64,000 bases of DNA from Paractinoplanes rishiriensis (GTDB taxonomy: Bacteria > Actinomycetota > Actinomycetes > Mycobacteriales > Micromonosporaceae), in assembly GCF_016862375.1 (NCBI RefSeq), contig NZ_BOMV01000092.1:27362-91361 (forward strand). Direction: 5' to 3'. A model generated the notes under the pieces. It had not been told where the DNA came from. It did no database searches and worked only from the letters and a program-made list of their open reading frames with translations. Below are positions 53,021 through 61,589 of the stretch, one piece after another (the stretch's first letter is position 1; every line of letters starts with the position of its first letter). The position numbers were made by a program, and so were the translations under genes.

Positions 53021-56000
53021 ATGAAGCACCGGATGCGGCGCTGGTCGATGCTGGCCCTCGGGTTGGGTCTGGTGTTCGCGTTGGTGGGCAACATGGCCAC
53101 AGGCACGGTGCACCCGCCGGAGTCGTGGCGGTGGTGGACACCGGCGGTGTGGACGGTAACTGCGCTGGTCGCGGCCGGGTCACTCGGGGTCGGCTGGCTA
53201 TTGCCGGCTCGGACACCGCCCGCGGCCGATGTGGATGATCATGCGGTCGCTCATTTGGCAGCCGCGCTGACAGACCAGTGGTCGGATGAAGCCGTGCGGA
53301 GGGAGGTGTCGAGGCCGGCGCCGTTGCGTGTGGCTTGGTCTCCGACCGGCCGGCCGGCGGCGTCTCGGCAGGAGGTGTGGCCCGCTCACGGGAATCGGCA
53401 GTGGCCGGAGGATGCGCTGCGAGGGCACACCGACCTTCCTCCCGCCACTGACGAGACGCAACCTGTACAGGGCGAACAGGCGCCGCGGATCAACCACGAG
53501 ATCGTCGACGCGTTTCGCAGCCTGCCCCGGAGGAACCTCGTCGTCTTGGGTGAGCCCGGCGCGGGCAAGAGCGTGTTCGCATTGTTGCTCACCCTGGGCT
53601 TGATCCGTACTCGCGCGCCCGGCGAGCCAGTGCCGGTCTTACTGGCGATCAACACGTGGGATCCGGCGGAACCTGTTGGTGTGTTCGTAGCCCGCCGACT
53701 GGCCGAGGACTATCCCGAGGTGCTGGGGGCGTTCGGTGAACCCCGCCAAGTGGCCGGCCGGTTGGTCAGGCATCGGCGGGTGCTGCCCGTGCTCGACGGT
53801 CTGGACGAACTACCCGCCACCTCGATCGGTACGGCCCTGGCCCAGTTGGACAAGTACGCGGCAGCGGACCGGCCGTTGGTGGTGACGTGCCGGACCAGCG
53901 AGTACGAGGATGCCGTCGCGGTCACCGAGACGATCTTGACCACCGCCGCGGTGATCGAGCTGGCACCGGTCGACATCGAGGCGGCGATCGCCTACCTCTC
54001 CCATCCGAAACTCGCCCAGCCGCGCTGGGAGCCGGTCCTCGCCCGCCTCAGGGCAGCGGTCACCGGGCGCCCCGATCGGGGCGCGGACGATGATCCGCTG
54101 GTCGCGTCATTTGCCACCCCATTGATGGTGTCGTTGGCTCGGACCGCCTACCTGTCGCCCGGCAGCCGCCCGGCTGAACTGCTCGAGCTGGATACACAGG
54201 CGCAGGTTACCGGCCGGTTGATGGATGCGTTTGTGGCCGCCCCGTATGCCGATCGCGATCGCGCCCAGCGCCGCCGGTGGCTGGAATGCCTGGCTTACCA
54301 ACTGCAAACAGTCGGTACCCGGGATTGGCATTGGTGGCACCTCAAACCCGACCTGTTGACGATCCGCACCGTCCGCGCCAAAGCGTTGACCATGGTCGCG
54401 CCGGTAGCGATGGCGACGGTTGTGGCCGGCCTGGCCGGGGTGGCAGCCGGGATCGGTGTGGCACGGCCGGCCCTCACGGGGATCACCGTCGTCACGGTTG
54501 CTGCCTCCGGCCGGCTCAGACCGCTCTGGCCAGACGGCTATCCGCCTTACATCCGCACCGCGTACTCGGAAGCCGGGCGACGCCGTCTCAACCGACACGG
54601 TCTGCTGACGGCCTATGCCTTCTGTAGCACGACCGCCGTCGCACTGATCACCACTCAATGGGCCGTCGCCCTCTACGCCGGCCTTGCGTACCTCGTGCTG
54701 GCCGGACTCCTACCGGCCTGGAACCCACCTCCACCAGCAAAGTCGCGCCCGACCAGGGAACTGGCTCACCAGCGCCGTGTCATCGCCGCGGCGACGCTCC
54801 GTGAGGCTCTCGCCAGCGGCATCCTGTTCACCGTGGCAGCCGCGTTCAACAATGCTCCTGCCGGCCGGATCGGGGTCACCGCCGGGCTTGTCTATGGCAC
54901 TGTCGCCGGCCTTACCGCTGGAGGCTGGGCTTTGATCCAATACCGGCTCACCCACGCCCGGCTGGCCCTTCAAGGCAGGCTGCCTTGGCGGCTACAACGG
55001 TTTCTCGCCCACGCATACCAGAATGGCATACTTCGTAAAACCGGCACTATTTACCAGTACCGGCACGCCATTCTCGAAGACCACCTCGCACAGTCCCCAC
55101 GTCTCCAGCATCTCCAGAGCCGTGCCGATGCGGGCGATTCGTACGCGAAGGAGCTGTTGGCGGATCTGCTGGTCGAGCAGGGCCGCATCGACGAGGCGAT
55201 CGAACTCTGGCGGGCCGGCGATGACGGGCGCGCTGCCCGGAAAATAGCTGATCTGCTGGTTGGCCAGGGCAGGGTGGAGGAGGCGATCAGTTTCATGCAG
55301 GCCAGCATTGATCGCGACGACTGGCTGGGGCTGGGCACCACCCACTTGGTCGGTCTGCTGCTCGGGCAAGGCCGCATCGACGACGCGATCAACTTGAGGC
55401 GGGCTCGCGTTGATGCCGGTGACTACTGGGCCGAAGAAAAGCTGGCCGCCCTGCTGGCCGAGCAGGGCCGCATCGACGAGGCGATCGACCTTTGGCGGGA
55501 CTGCGCAGCCGGCAGCGAGTACGCCAGCGAACAGCTGGGTGATCTACTGGTCGCACAGGGCCGCATCGACGAGGCGATCGACTTCTGGCGGGCCATCGCG
55601 GGCGACGACCACCGAGGTATCACCAGCCAGAAGGCATCCTGGCGGTTGACTGCTCTGCTGGTCCTCCAGGGCCGCATCGACGAGGCAGTCGACTTCTTGC
55701 GAGCCCGCGTCCAGGCCGGCAACCGTCGGGCCGCCGACGACTTGACCGATCTGCTGACCGAACACGGGCGCATCGACGAGGCGATCGACCTTTGGCGGGA
55801 TCACGCCGACGCCGGCGACCGGTACGCTGCCAAGCGATACGCAGATCTGCTAGTGAGGCAAAGCGCTGATCTGCTCGTCACGCAGGGCCGCATCGAGGAG
55901 GCCATCGTCGTCTGGCGCGATAGCGCCGAAGTCGGCAACTGGTACGCCGCCGAGCGGTTGACGGATCTACTGGTCGGCCAGGGCCGCGTCGACGAGGCAG

Positions 56001-56404
56001 TGGAATTCTGGCGAGCCGCCGCAAACGCCGGCCACCAATGGGCCGCGCGCCGCTTGACCGACCTGCTGGTCAGGCAGGGTCGCGTCGACGAGGCAGTGGA
56101 ATTCTGGCGAGCCGCCGCAAACGCCGGAGACATCGACGCCGCCCACCGGTTGGCCAAACTGCTGGCCGGGCAGGGCCGCATTGAGGAGGCGATCGGGTTC
56201 ATCCAGGCCCGCTTCAAAGCAGGCGATTCATATCGCGCCTGGTTGTTGGCTGATCTACTGGTCGAGAAGGGCCGCATCGATGAAGCGATCAGGTTCACAC
56301 GGGCCGCCGCCGACTCCGGGGACCCGTGGGCCCTGCTGCGCATGGCCGATCTGCGCGGCAGAACGCAACAGCAACAGTCGCGGCGGACCGGCAACGGCCG
56401 ATAA
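53021..56404 (+). CDS. membrane-anchored NACHT NTPase with TPR-like repeats
   Basis: A 1127-residue STAND-type protein. Two N-terminal membrane helices (~9-24, 40-61) precede a NACHT domain: Walker A GEPGAGKS at 177-184, Walker B LPVLDGLDELP at 255-265 and a sensor-like VVTCRTSEYED. A second membrane block follows (~454-494, 528-569, 597-644), then YQYRHAILEDHLA at 678-690, a motif seen at the end of this NACHT class. Residues ~705-1110 are 12 TPR-like units of ~32-36 residues with QGRIDEAIDLWR. AGGAGG lies seven bases before ATG 53021. Such NTPases sense a ligand through the repeats and oligomerise; several are antiphage. The trigger and effector here are unknown. Monocistronic, flanked by repeats A and B. 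Confidence 0.88.
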   Translation: MKHRMRRWSMLALGLGLVFALVGNMATGTVHPPESWRWWTPAVWTVTALVAAGSLGVGWLLPARTPPAADVDDHAVAHLAAALTDQWSDEAVRREVSRPAPLRVAWSPTGRPAASRQEVWPAHGNRQWPEDALRGHTDLPPATDETQPVQGEQAPRINHEIVDAFRSLPRRNLVVLGEPGAGKSVFALLLTLGLIRTRAPGEPVPVLLAINTWDPAEPVGVFVARRLAEDYPEVLGAFGEPRQVAGRLVRHRRVLPVLDGLDELPATSIGTALAQLDKYAAADRPLVVTCRTSEYEDAVAVTETILTTAAVIELAPVDIEAAIAYLSHPKLAQPRWEPVLARLRAAVTGRPDRGADDDPLVASFATPLMVSLARTAYLSPGSRPAELLELDTQAQVTGRLMDAFVAAPYADRDRAQRRRWLECLAYQLQTVGTRDWHWWHLKPDLLTIRTVRAKALTMVAPVAMATVVAGLAGVAAGIGVARPALTGITVVTVAASGRLRPLWPDGYPPYIRTAYSEAGRRRLNRHGLLTAYAFCSTTAVALITTQWAVALYAGLAYLVLAGLLPAWNPPPPAKSRPTRELAHQRRVIAAATLREALASGILFTVAAAFNNAPAGRIGVTAGLVYGTVAGLTAGGWALIQYRLTHARLALQGRLPWRLQRFLAHAYQNGILRKTGTIYQYRHAILEDHLAQSPRLQHLQSRADAGDSYAKELLADLLVEQGRIDEAIELWRAGDDGRAARKIADLLVGQGRVEEAISFMQASIDRDDWLGLGTTHLVGLLLGQGRIDDAINLRRARVDAGDYWAEEKLAALLAEQGRIDEAIDLWRDCAAGSEYASEQLGDLLVAQGRIDEAIDFWRAIAGDDHRGITSQKASWRLTALLVLQGRIDEAVDFLRARVQAGNRRAADDLTDLLTEHGRIDEAIDLWRDHADAGDRYAAKRYADLLVRQSADLLVTQGRIEEAIVVWRDSAEVGNWYAAERLTDLLVGQGRVDEAVEFWRAAANAGHQWAARRLTDLLVRQGRVDEAVEFWRAAANAGDIDAAHRLAKLLAGQGRIEEAIGFIQARFKAGDSYRAWLLADLLVEKGRIDEAIRFTRAAADSGDPWALLRMADLRGRTQQQQSRRTGNGR
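55979..56127 (+). repeat. near-identical tandem copies within the TPR array
   Basis: 55979-56031 and 56075-56127 match over 53 bases with one difference; the period is 96 bases (32 codons). Other units of the array share ~20-40-base blocks such as CAGGGCCGCATCGACGAGGC, so the array is still being homogenised or expanded at the DNA level. Confidence 0.85.
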
Positions 56405-56635
56405 CCCGAATGGTGCTGAGCGTAAGTAACTCGCGAACAGAGCCAACCGTTCCACGTGTCGCGGGCAGGCTCGCTTCCCTCGAGAGCAGTGTCTGAAGAT
56501 TCGGCTGTTGCGCCGGGTGGTAGGGCGTACCGCTTCCTGTCGCCCTCTGTGAGCCGTTGCCGGGCGCTCACCTCGAGGTTCCGCGGAACGTCACCCACGG
56601 GGTGCGTTCCAGGTCCTGTCGGTCCAGCCCTGGTA

Positions 56636-56806
56636 GGGGAGCAGGTTCGTGCCCCCTATGGAGGCTCCGAAACGCGTACCCAGACGCAGCGTAACTTGGT
56701 GCTTGAGCTGGGTAAACGTCGGCGAGGTGCAGGTCAATCTCGATGGCCGGATACATCCCAAACCTGCTCCCCACGGGGGCGGCTAGCCATAGCCGCTGAC
56801 CTGCCA
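56636..56806. repeat. repeat element B, right of the NACHT gene
   Basis: Second copy of the 137-bp element (56636-56772) with the same perfect 12-bp inverted ends and the same orientation as copy A, 230 bases after the NACHT stop. It has no insertions or deletions relative to A although the centre is strongly diverged. Both copies read, leftward, as a short open frame starting GMYPAIEIDLHL, but substitutions between them are spread evenly over codon positions. The stretch from 56405 to 56635 shows no gene. Confidence 0.75.
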
Positions 56807-56826
56807 CCCGCCCTAACTGAGCGGCG

Positions 56827-57196
56827 TTGGGGCTAGCAGGCGGCCGGACGCCGGTCATCACCGGCGACATGCTGTATATCGTGCTGCGCAGCCGCGCCAA
56901 CGGCGAGACCGTCGAGCAGATCCAGCCCGACCCGATCATCCCAATCGGCAAGCGCAAGGGCCGCAACCCGAGCGTGGTCAGCATCTACCGGGCCCTCGCC
57001 GCGTACGAGGCGCCCAGGCATACCGGACGCCATCGAGCAGGCCCACGCCGAGCATGCCCAGCAGGTCGGCACCGCCGCGGTGATCCCTCGCCTTGACCAC
57101 GGCGATGAAGCCGCCGACGAGGTGCTGCGGCATCGGCTCATTCAACTGTCGGCTGATTCCCGGCGGCTCGGGGTACCAACGTTGGCCCGCCGGTAG
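56827..57196 (+). pseudogene. frameshifted small helix-turn-helix-like protein
   Basis: One frame reads GDMLYIVLRSRANGETVEQI then PIIPIGKRKGRNPSVVSIYR ALAAYEA. Near 57010 the protein continues in another frame: PDAIEQAHAEHAQQVGTAAV, DHGDEAADEVLRHRLIQLSA, DSRRLGVPTLARR, stop 57196. The first part, with its G-R-N-P-S-x-x-S-I-Y-R-A-L helix, looks like a DNA-binding helix-turn-helix as in recombinase-associated or transposon proteins. A single frameshift separates the halves. I cannot name the family. Confidence 0.45.
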
Positions 57197-57309
57197 AGCG
57201 CAAAAACATCGCTAAGCAGTTGATGTGGGGCTCCTGGCTCCCGCTGGGCTCCCGGGTCGGCATGTGTCATCAGTTGCCATGACAGTCGCCACATCCACGA
57301 CTTGAAGAC

Positions 57310-57332
57310 TTTTGCAACTGATAAAGTTGGCA
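57310..57332. promoter_or_regulatory. probable ArsR operator
   Basis: CAACT-GATAA-AGTTG at 57315-57329 is an inverted repeat in a short AT-richer stretch (TTTTGCAACTGATAAAGTTGGCATC), 38 bases before the ArsR start. Size, symmetry and position suit autoregulation by the ArsR-family protein. Confidence 0.5.
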
Positions 57333-57369
57333 TCAAGGCTGGTGGCGGGCGTGATGGGGTGGTGATGGC

Positions 57370-57708
57370 GTGTCGGTGCCGTTGTATCAGGCGAAGGCGG
57401 AGTTGTTCCGCACGTTGGGCCATCCCGTGCGGATTCGGGTGCTGGAGTTGTTGCAGGACGGCCCGAAGCCGGTGCGTGATCTGCTGCTGGAGATCGAGGT
57501 GGAGGCGTCGAACCTGTCGCAGCAGCTGGCGGTGTTACGCCGGGCGGGGCTGGTGGAGTCCAGCCGTGAGGGCGCGTCGGTGATGTATGCGTTGAGCACG
57601 CCGGACGTGGCGGACCTGTTGGCCGCCGGCCGCCGCATCCTCGGCTCGGTGTTGGCCGACCGGGATGGGTTGTTGGTGCAGCTGCAGGCCGACGGACGTG
57701 AGCGGTGA
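57370..57708 (+). CDS. ArsR/SmtB family transcriptional regulator
   Basis: A 112-residue winged-helix repressor: YQAKAELFRTLGHPVRIRVL, the recognition helix region EVEASNLSQQLAVLRRAGLV and the wing ESSREGASVMYALS. The alpha-3 metal motif ELCVCDL is replaced by PVRDLLLEI and no cysteine is present, so it is unlikely to sense a metal through the classical site. Redox, sulfur or another signal is possible. GTG 57370 overlaps no other gene; GTGA at 57705 couples it to the SulP gene. ArsR-SulP pairs are frequent in actinobacteria, so it most likely regulates the transporter. Confidence 0.88.
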   Translation: MSVPLYQAKAELFRTLGHPVRIRVLELLQDGPKPVRDLLLEIEVEASNLSQQLAVLRRAGLVESSREGASVMYALSTPDVADLLAAGRRILGSVLADRDGLLVQLQADGRER

Positions 57709-59477
57709 GTGCTGCCACCGCCGCCCGCATCGCCACGGTACGGCTGGGTGGGCTGCTACCGCAGCGTGCGGACTGGGCGGCGGTACGCCGTAGCCCACGC
57801 CGGGACCTGGTGGCCGGGTTGACGGTGGCGGTGGTGGCTTTGCCGCTGGCGCTGGCGTTCGGGGTTACCTCCGGCCTCGGCGCCCAGGCGGGGCTGGTCA
57901 CCGCCGTGATCGCCGGCGCGGTCGCAGCGATCTTCGGCGGGTCGAACCTGCAGGTGTCCGGGCCGACCGGGGCGATGACCGTGGTGCTGGTGCCGGTGAT
58001 CGCCAAGTTCGGCGCGAGCGGGGTGCTGATGGTCGGCGTCATGGCCGGGATCGTGCTGATCGGCTTGGCGCTGGCCCGCCTCGGCCGTTACGTGCGCTAC
58101 CTGCCGACCCCGGTGATCGAGGGCTTCACCGCCGGCATCGCCGTGGTGATCGCCCTGCAGCAGATCCCGGCCGCGCTCGGGGTCACCGGCGCGCACGGCG
58201 AGAAGGTGTGGGCGGTGGCCGCCGACGCCGCCGTCCGGTTCGCCGCCGATCCGCACCCTGCCCCGATCGCGGTCGCGCTGGGTGTGGCCGCGGTGATGCT
58301 GCTCGGCGCCCGGTGGCGCCCGGGCCTGCCGTTTTCCCTGATCGCGGTGGCGGCCGCCACGGGTCTCGCCCAGCTGGCGCCCCTGTCGCTAGCCCGCATC
58401 GGCGCGTTGCCGGTCGGGTTGCCCACCCCGTCATTGGATTTCCTCAATCTTCACGCCGTCGGCGCGCTGGTGCCCTCGGCGCTGGCCGTCGCGGCCCTGG
58501 CCGCGCTGGAGAGCCTGCTGTCGGCCACCGTGGCCGACGCGATGAGCGTCAACGAGCAGCACGACCCGGACCGCGAGCTGTTCGGACAAGGCCTGGCAAA
58601 TCTCGTCACGCCGGTGTTCGGCGGGATCCCCGCCACGGCGGCGATCGCCCGCACCGCCGTCAACGTGCGAGCCGGCGCCGGCTCGAAACTGGCCGCCCTG
58701 ACCCATGCCATCGCCCTGGCCGTGATCGTGCTGGTGGCCGCGCCACTGGTCGGGCGGATCCCCCTCGCGGCGCTGGCCGGGGTGCTGCTGGCCACCACCG
58801 TGCGCATGGTCGAGGCCAGCGCCCTGCTCGCCCTGGCGCGCTCGAGCCGCGGCGATGCCCTGGTCCTCGCGCTGACGTTCACCGTGACCGTCGCGATGGA
58901 CCTGGTCACCGCGGTCGCCGTCGGCATGGGCGTGGCCGTCGTCCTCGCCCTGCGCGCCGTCGCCCGCACCGCCCGGCTGCAGCAGGTCCCCCTCGAGGCC
59001 GGCGACCACTCCGCCGAGGAACACCAGTTGCTCACCGAACACATCGTGGCGTACCGCCTCGACGGGCCGCTGTTCTTCGGCGCCGCCCACCACTTCCTAC
59101 TCGAACTGACCGAGGTCGCCGACGTCCGGGTGATCATCCTGCGCATGTCACGGGTGTCCACCATTGACGCGACCGGCGCGCACGTGCTCGGCGCCGCCAT
59201 CACCCGGCTGCAACGACGCGGCATCACCGTGCTGCTGTCCGGCATCGCCCCCGACCACGAACAGGTCCTGAGCACCCTCGGCGTCGCCGAGCAGCTGCGC
59301 CGCGACGGACAGGTCTTTCCCGACACCCCCACCGCGATCAAGTACGCGCGGACACACCTGATGCACACCCTGCCCCGTCAGCATGACCCCGCCGGCGCCT
59401 CCCGCAGCCCGCGTACCACCCCGCCCCTCGACGCGTCCCCCCGAACCCACGGAGAACAGCCATGCGAGTACTCATGA
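57705..59477 (+). CDS. SulP family anion transporter with STAS domain
   Basis: A 590-residue SLC26/SulP protein. DLVAGLTVAVVALPLALAFGVTSGLGAQAGLVTAVIAGAVAAIFGGSNLQVSGPTGAM is the N-terminal signature region, given here only as landmarks: A-F-G-V-T-S-G-L near residue 50 and F-G-G-S-N-L-Q-V-S-G-P-T near 85. About 12 membrane helices follow, then a STAS domain (~450-555) with SRVSTIDATGAHVLG. Members carry sulfate, bicarbonate or dicarboxylates; the substrate is open. The C-terminal ~35 residues are proline/arginine-rich and overlap the adenylate kinase start by 16 bases. Translation is coupled to the ArsR gene. Confidence 0.92.
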   Translation: MSAATAARIATVRLGGLLPQRADWAAVRRSPRRDLVAGLTVAVVALPLALAFGVTSGLGAQAGLVTAVIAGAVAAIFGGSNLQVSGPTGAMTVVLVPVIAKFGASGVLMVGVMAGIVLIGLALARLGRYVRYLPTPVIEGFTAGIAVVIALQQIPAALGVTGAHGEKVWAVAADAAVRFAADPHPAPIAVALGVAAVMLLGARWRPGLPFSLIAVAAATGLAQLAPLSLARIGALPVGLPTPSLDFLNLHAVGALVPSALAVAALAALESLLSATVADAMSVNEQHDPDRELFGQGLANLVTPVFGGIPATAAIARTAVNVRAGAGSKLAALTHAIALAVIVLVAAPLVGRIPLAALAGVLLATTVRMVEASALLALARSSRGDALVLALTFTVTVAMDLVTAVAVGMGVAVVLALRAVARTARLQQVPLEAGDHSAEEHQLLTEHIVAYRLDGPLFFGAAHHFLLELTEVADVRVIILRMSRVSTIDATGAHVLGAAITRLQRRGITVLLSGIAPDHEQVLSTLGVAEQLRRDGQVFPDTPTAIKYARTHLMHTLPRQHDPAGASRSPRTTPPLDASPRTHGEQPCEYS

Positions 59478-60175
59478 TCGGCCCGCCCGGTTGCGGCAAA
59501 GGCACCCAGTCGGTGCGGATCGCCGGCCACTACGGCATCGAGCACGTCTCCAGCGGCGACCTGCTGCGCCGCCATGTCGCCGAGCGCACCACCATCGGGC
59601 GCACCGTCGAACAATGCATGCAGCGCGGGGACCTCGTGCCCGACCACATCGTCATGGACATCCTGCGCAAACCCGTCGAGGCCGCCAGCCGCCGCGGCGG
59701 TTACGTCCTCGACGGCTTCCCGCGCACCGTCGCCCAAGCCGAAGCCGCCTACCGCGTCGCCGAGCCCCTCGGCGCCGCCGTGCGTATCGCGCTCTACCTC
59801 AAAGCCGGACGCGCCGAATTGATCCGCCGGCTGCTCGCCCGCGGCGCCCAGACCGGCCGCACCGACGACACCGAACAGGTCATCAGTCACCGGCTCGACG
59901 TGTTCGACGAGGCCGCAGGCCCACTACTGGCCTACTACACCCACCGCGAAACACTGATCACCATCGACGGAGACCAGCCGGTGTCGCACGTCACCGAAGC
60001 CGCGATCCGCCGCCTCGACCAGGCACGCCAGCAACTCGGCATGCCCGACATCAGCCTTGCCGGCACCGGTGGCACACAGCGCACGCACCAGGCCACCATC
60101 TCGGCCACCACGCCGGCCAGAGCCGCTTATGCAGCGCTGTCCACGCGCCGGCACACCGATCCCGGCCGCCACTGA
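59462..60175 (+). CDS. adk: adenylate kinase family protein
   Basis: A 237-residue nucleoside monophosphate kinase. The P-loop GPPGCGKGTQ is at residues 8-17. SSGDLLRRHV binds AMP and VLDGFPRTVAQAEA carries the DGFPR signature. The LID is short (RGAQTGRTDDTEQVISHRLDVF) and lacks zinc cysteines, i.e. the short-type kinase. It makes 2 ADP from ATP and AMP. A ~40-residue Thr/Ala-rich tail beyond the family end is unusual. It sits in an ArsR-SulP operon, not beside secY as the housekeeping adk does, so it is probably a second, conditional copy. CGGAGAACAGCC precedes ATG 59462. Confidence 0.9.
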   Translation: MRVLMIGPPGCGKGTQSVRIAGHYGIEHVSSGDLLRRHVAERTTIGRTVEQCMQRGDLVPDHIVMDILRKPVEAASRRGGYVLDGFPRTVAQAEAAYRVAEPLGAAVRIALYLKAGRAELIRRLLARGAQTGRTDDTEQVISHRLDVFDEAAGPLLAYYTHRETLITIDGDQPVSHVTEAAIRRLDQARQQLGMPDISLAGTGGTQRTHQATISATTPARAAYAALSTRRHTDPGRH

Positions 60176-60296
60176 CAACGGCCCGCCGGACGAGAGGCCG
60201 GCAGCCGATCACCGCTCGGCCCGGCACCTGCGGCAACCGCCCTCTGCCGGAGCCCGCACGGCCGGAGTGGACGGCGTCACCGCTGTCCACGTGAGC

Positions 60297-61155
60297 ATCG
60301 CGGGGCCCGAGGTGTTCCTGACCATGTTCGCCAGGACCGGATCGGCTTACGGGGTGGTGCAGGCGTTCACCGGGCGTAAGTTCCCGCTGCGCGCCTACGG
60401 CGGGGTATGGGCCGGGCAGCTGCGCTGGGGCAAGCTGACTCACGGCCGGGCGCTGGGGGTGCTGTCCAATCCCGCCTACGCGGGTGCCTACGCCTACGGT
60501 CAGCACCGCATCGTGCGCACGGTCCGTCCTGACGGGACGGTGAAGACCTCGAGTCGGGTGCTGCCGCGGGATCAGTGGCAGGTCCTCATCCACGACCACC
60601 ACGAGGGTTACCTCACCTGGCAGCAGTACCTGGACATCGAGACGAAGCTGGCCGCGAACCGCACCAACGCCGGCGCCCGCCCGCCGCGGGAAGGGTCGCC
60701 GCCTGTGTCAGGGCATCATCAGCTGCGGTCACTGCGGTCACCGGGTCGGCACCCGCTATCAGGGCCGCGACCAGGTGGCCTACTACGACTGCATGGGTCA
60801 CCGCGACGCCGCCCGCAGCCAACGCTGCCGCTCGGTGGCCGCGTCGACCATCGACACCGTGGTGGCCCAGTTGCTGCTGTCGACGCTCACCGCCGAGCGT
60901 CTCCTGGCACACCAGATCACCACGATCCACACCAAGATCATATCTGGCAGTGGTCATGGTGGCGACGCCGCCATCAATACCGCGCCCAAACCAGCCACTA
61001 CCAGCGCAGACTCCGAACCTGAAAGTGGGGCTGGAGTGCTAAAACCTCATAACACGCAAACTTCGTTAGTCAGACGTCCTCTGAGTTCGCCATCTGATCA
61101 ACCCGTGCGCCGCTGCAGCGTGGAGGCACTAATCTGGCCTGCACGGGGGTGGTGA
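60297..61155 (+). pseudogene. large serine recombinase relic (C-terminal domains only)
   Basis: Frame 1 reads FARTGSAYGVVQAFTGRKFP, VWAGQLRWGKLTHGRALGVL, SNPAYAGAYAYGQHRIVRTV and DQWQVLIHDHHEGYLTWQQY: the Recombinase domain. Near 60700 a frameshift leads to the zinc ribbon, IISCGHCGHRVGTRYQGRDQ, VAYYDCMGH, SQRCRS, in the frame ending at 61155. The N-terminal resolvase domain with the catalytic serine is missing, so it cannot recombine DNA. It may be left from the element that once carried the 52-60 kb genes. Confidence 0.8.
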
Positions 61156-61589
61156 GTTTGTCCGGGTTGTCTCAGCCGGTGATTCTAGTGGTCGATGACG
61201 ACATCGACGTGCAGGCCACGATGGCTCACACATTTTCAGGTGCGCGGCTTTCGGGCGTTACGGCGTCGAGCACCGCGACCGCAATGCCGGTGTGCCAGCA
61301 GCAGGAACGCGGCATCGACGCCTTGGTCACGGACCTGTCGCTACCCGGCGAGGCCGCCGGCCAGCTTGCCCGCGTCCTGAGTGCTGCATACCCGTCGACC
61401 AAGATCGTGTATGCGAGCGGCATTCCCCGGCACATTGCCCTCAGCTCCGGGCTGGTGCGCTCGGACGCACCGTACGTCGAGAAGCCCGTCGACCCCCGAC
61501 ATGCTGGGCAACCTCCTCACAAGCCTGCTTCCGCAGTACGCACGGCAGCGCGACAACTGGTGACCGGCGACTGGGTGGCCTGCGGGTGA
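61149..61589 (+). CDS. receiver-only response regulator, one-base frameshift near the end
   Basis: PVILVVDDDIDVQATMAHTF supplies the acidic pair, DALVTDLSLPG the phosphorylated aspartate (near residue 65), and YVEKPVD the conserved lysine of a CheY-like receiver. At the run CCCCC (about 61492-61497) the frame changes: with one C fewer the protein would continue DMLGNLLTSLLPQYARQRDN and stop at 61563 at normal length; as written it runs on in an unlikely frame to 61589. There is no output domain or partner kinase nearby. The phosphorylation core is complete, so it may still work. Confidence 0.65.
   Translation: MVSLSGLSQPVILVVDDDIDVQATMAHTFSGARLSGVTASSTATAMPVCQQQERGIDALVTDLSLPGEAAGQLARVLSAAYPSTKIVYASGIPRHIALSSGLVRSDAPYVEKPVDPRHAGQPPHKPASAVRTAARQLVTGDWVACG

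Noticed and set aside
55120..56380. CRISPR-like array in the periodic sequence
   Set aside because: The ~96-108-base periodicity is codon-phased and encodes TPR-like units in an open frame; there are no short identical repeats with unique spacers.
52615..56772. Elements A and B as template and variable repeats of a diversity-generating retroelement
   Set aside because: No reverse transcriptase or accessory gene is present, and differences between the copies involve all bases, not mainly adenines of one strand.
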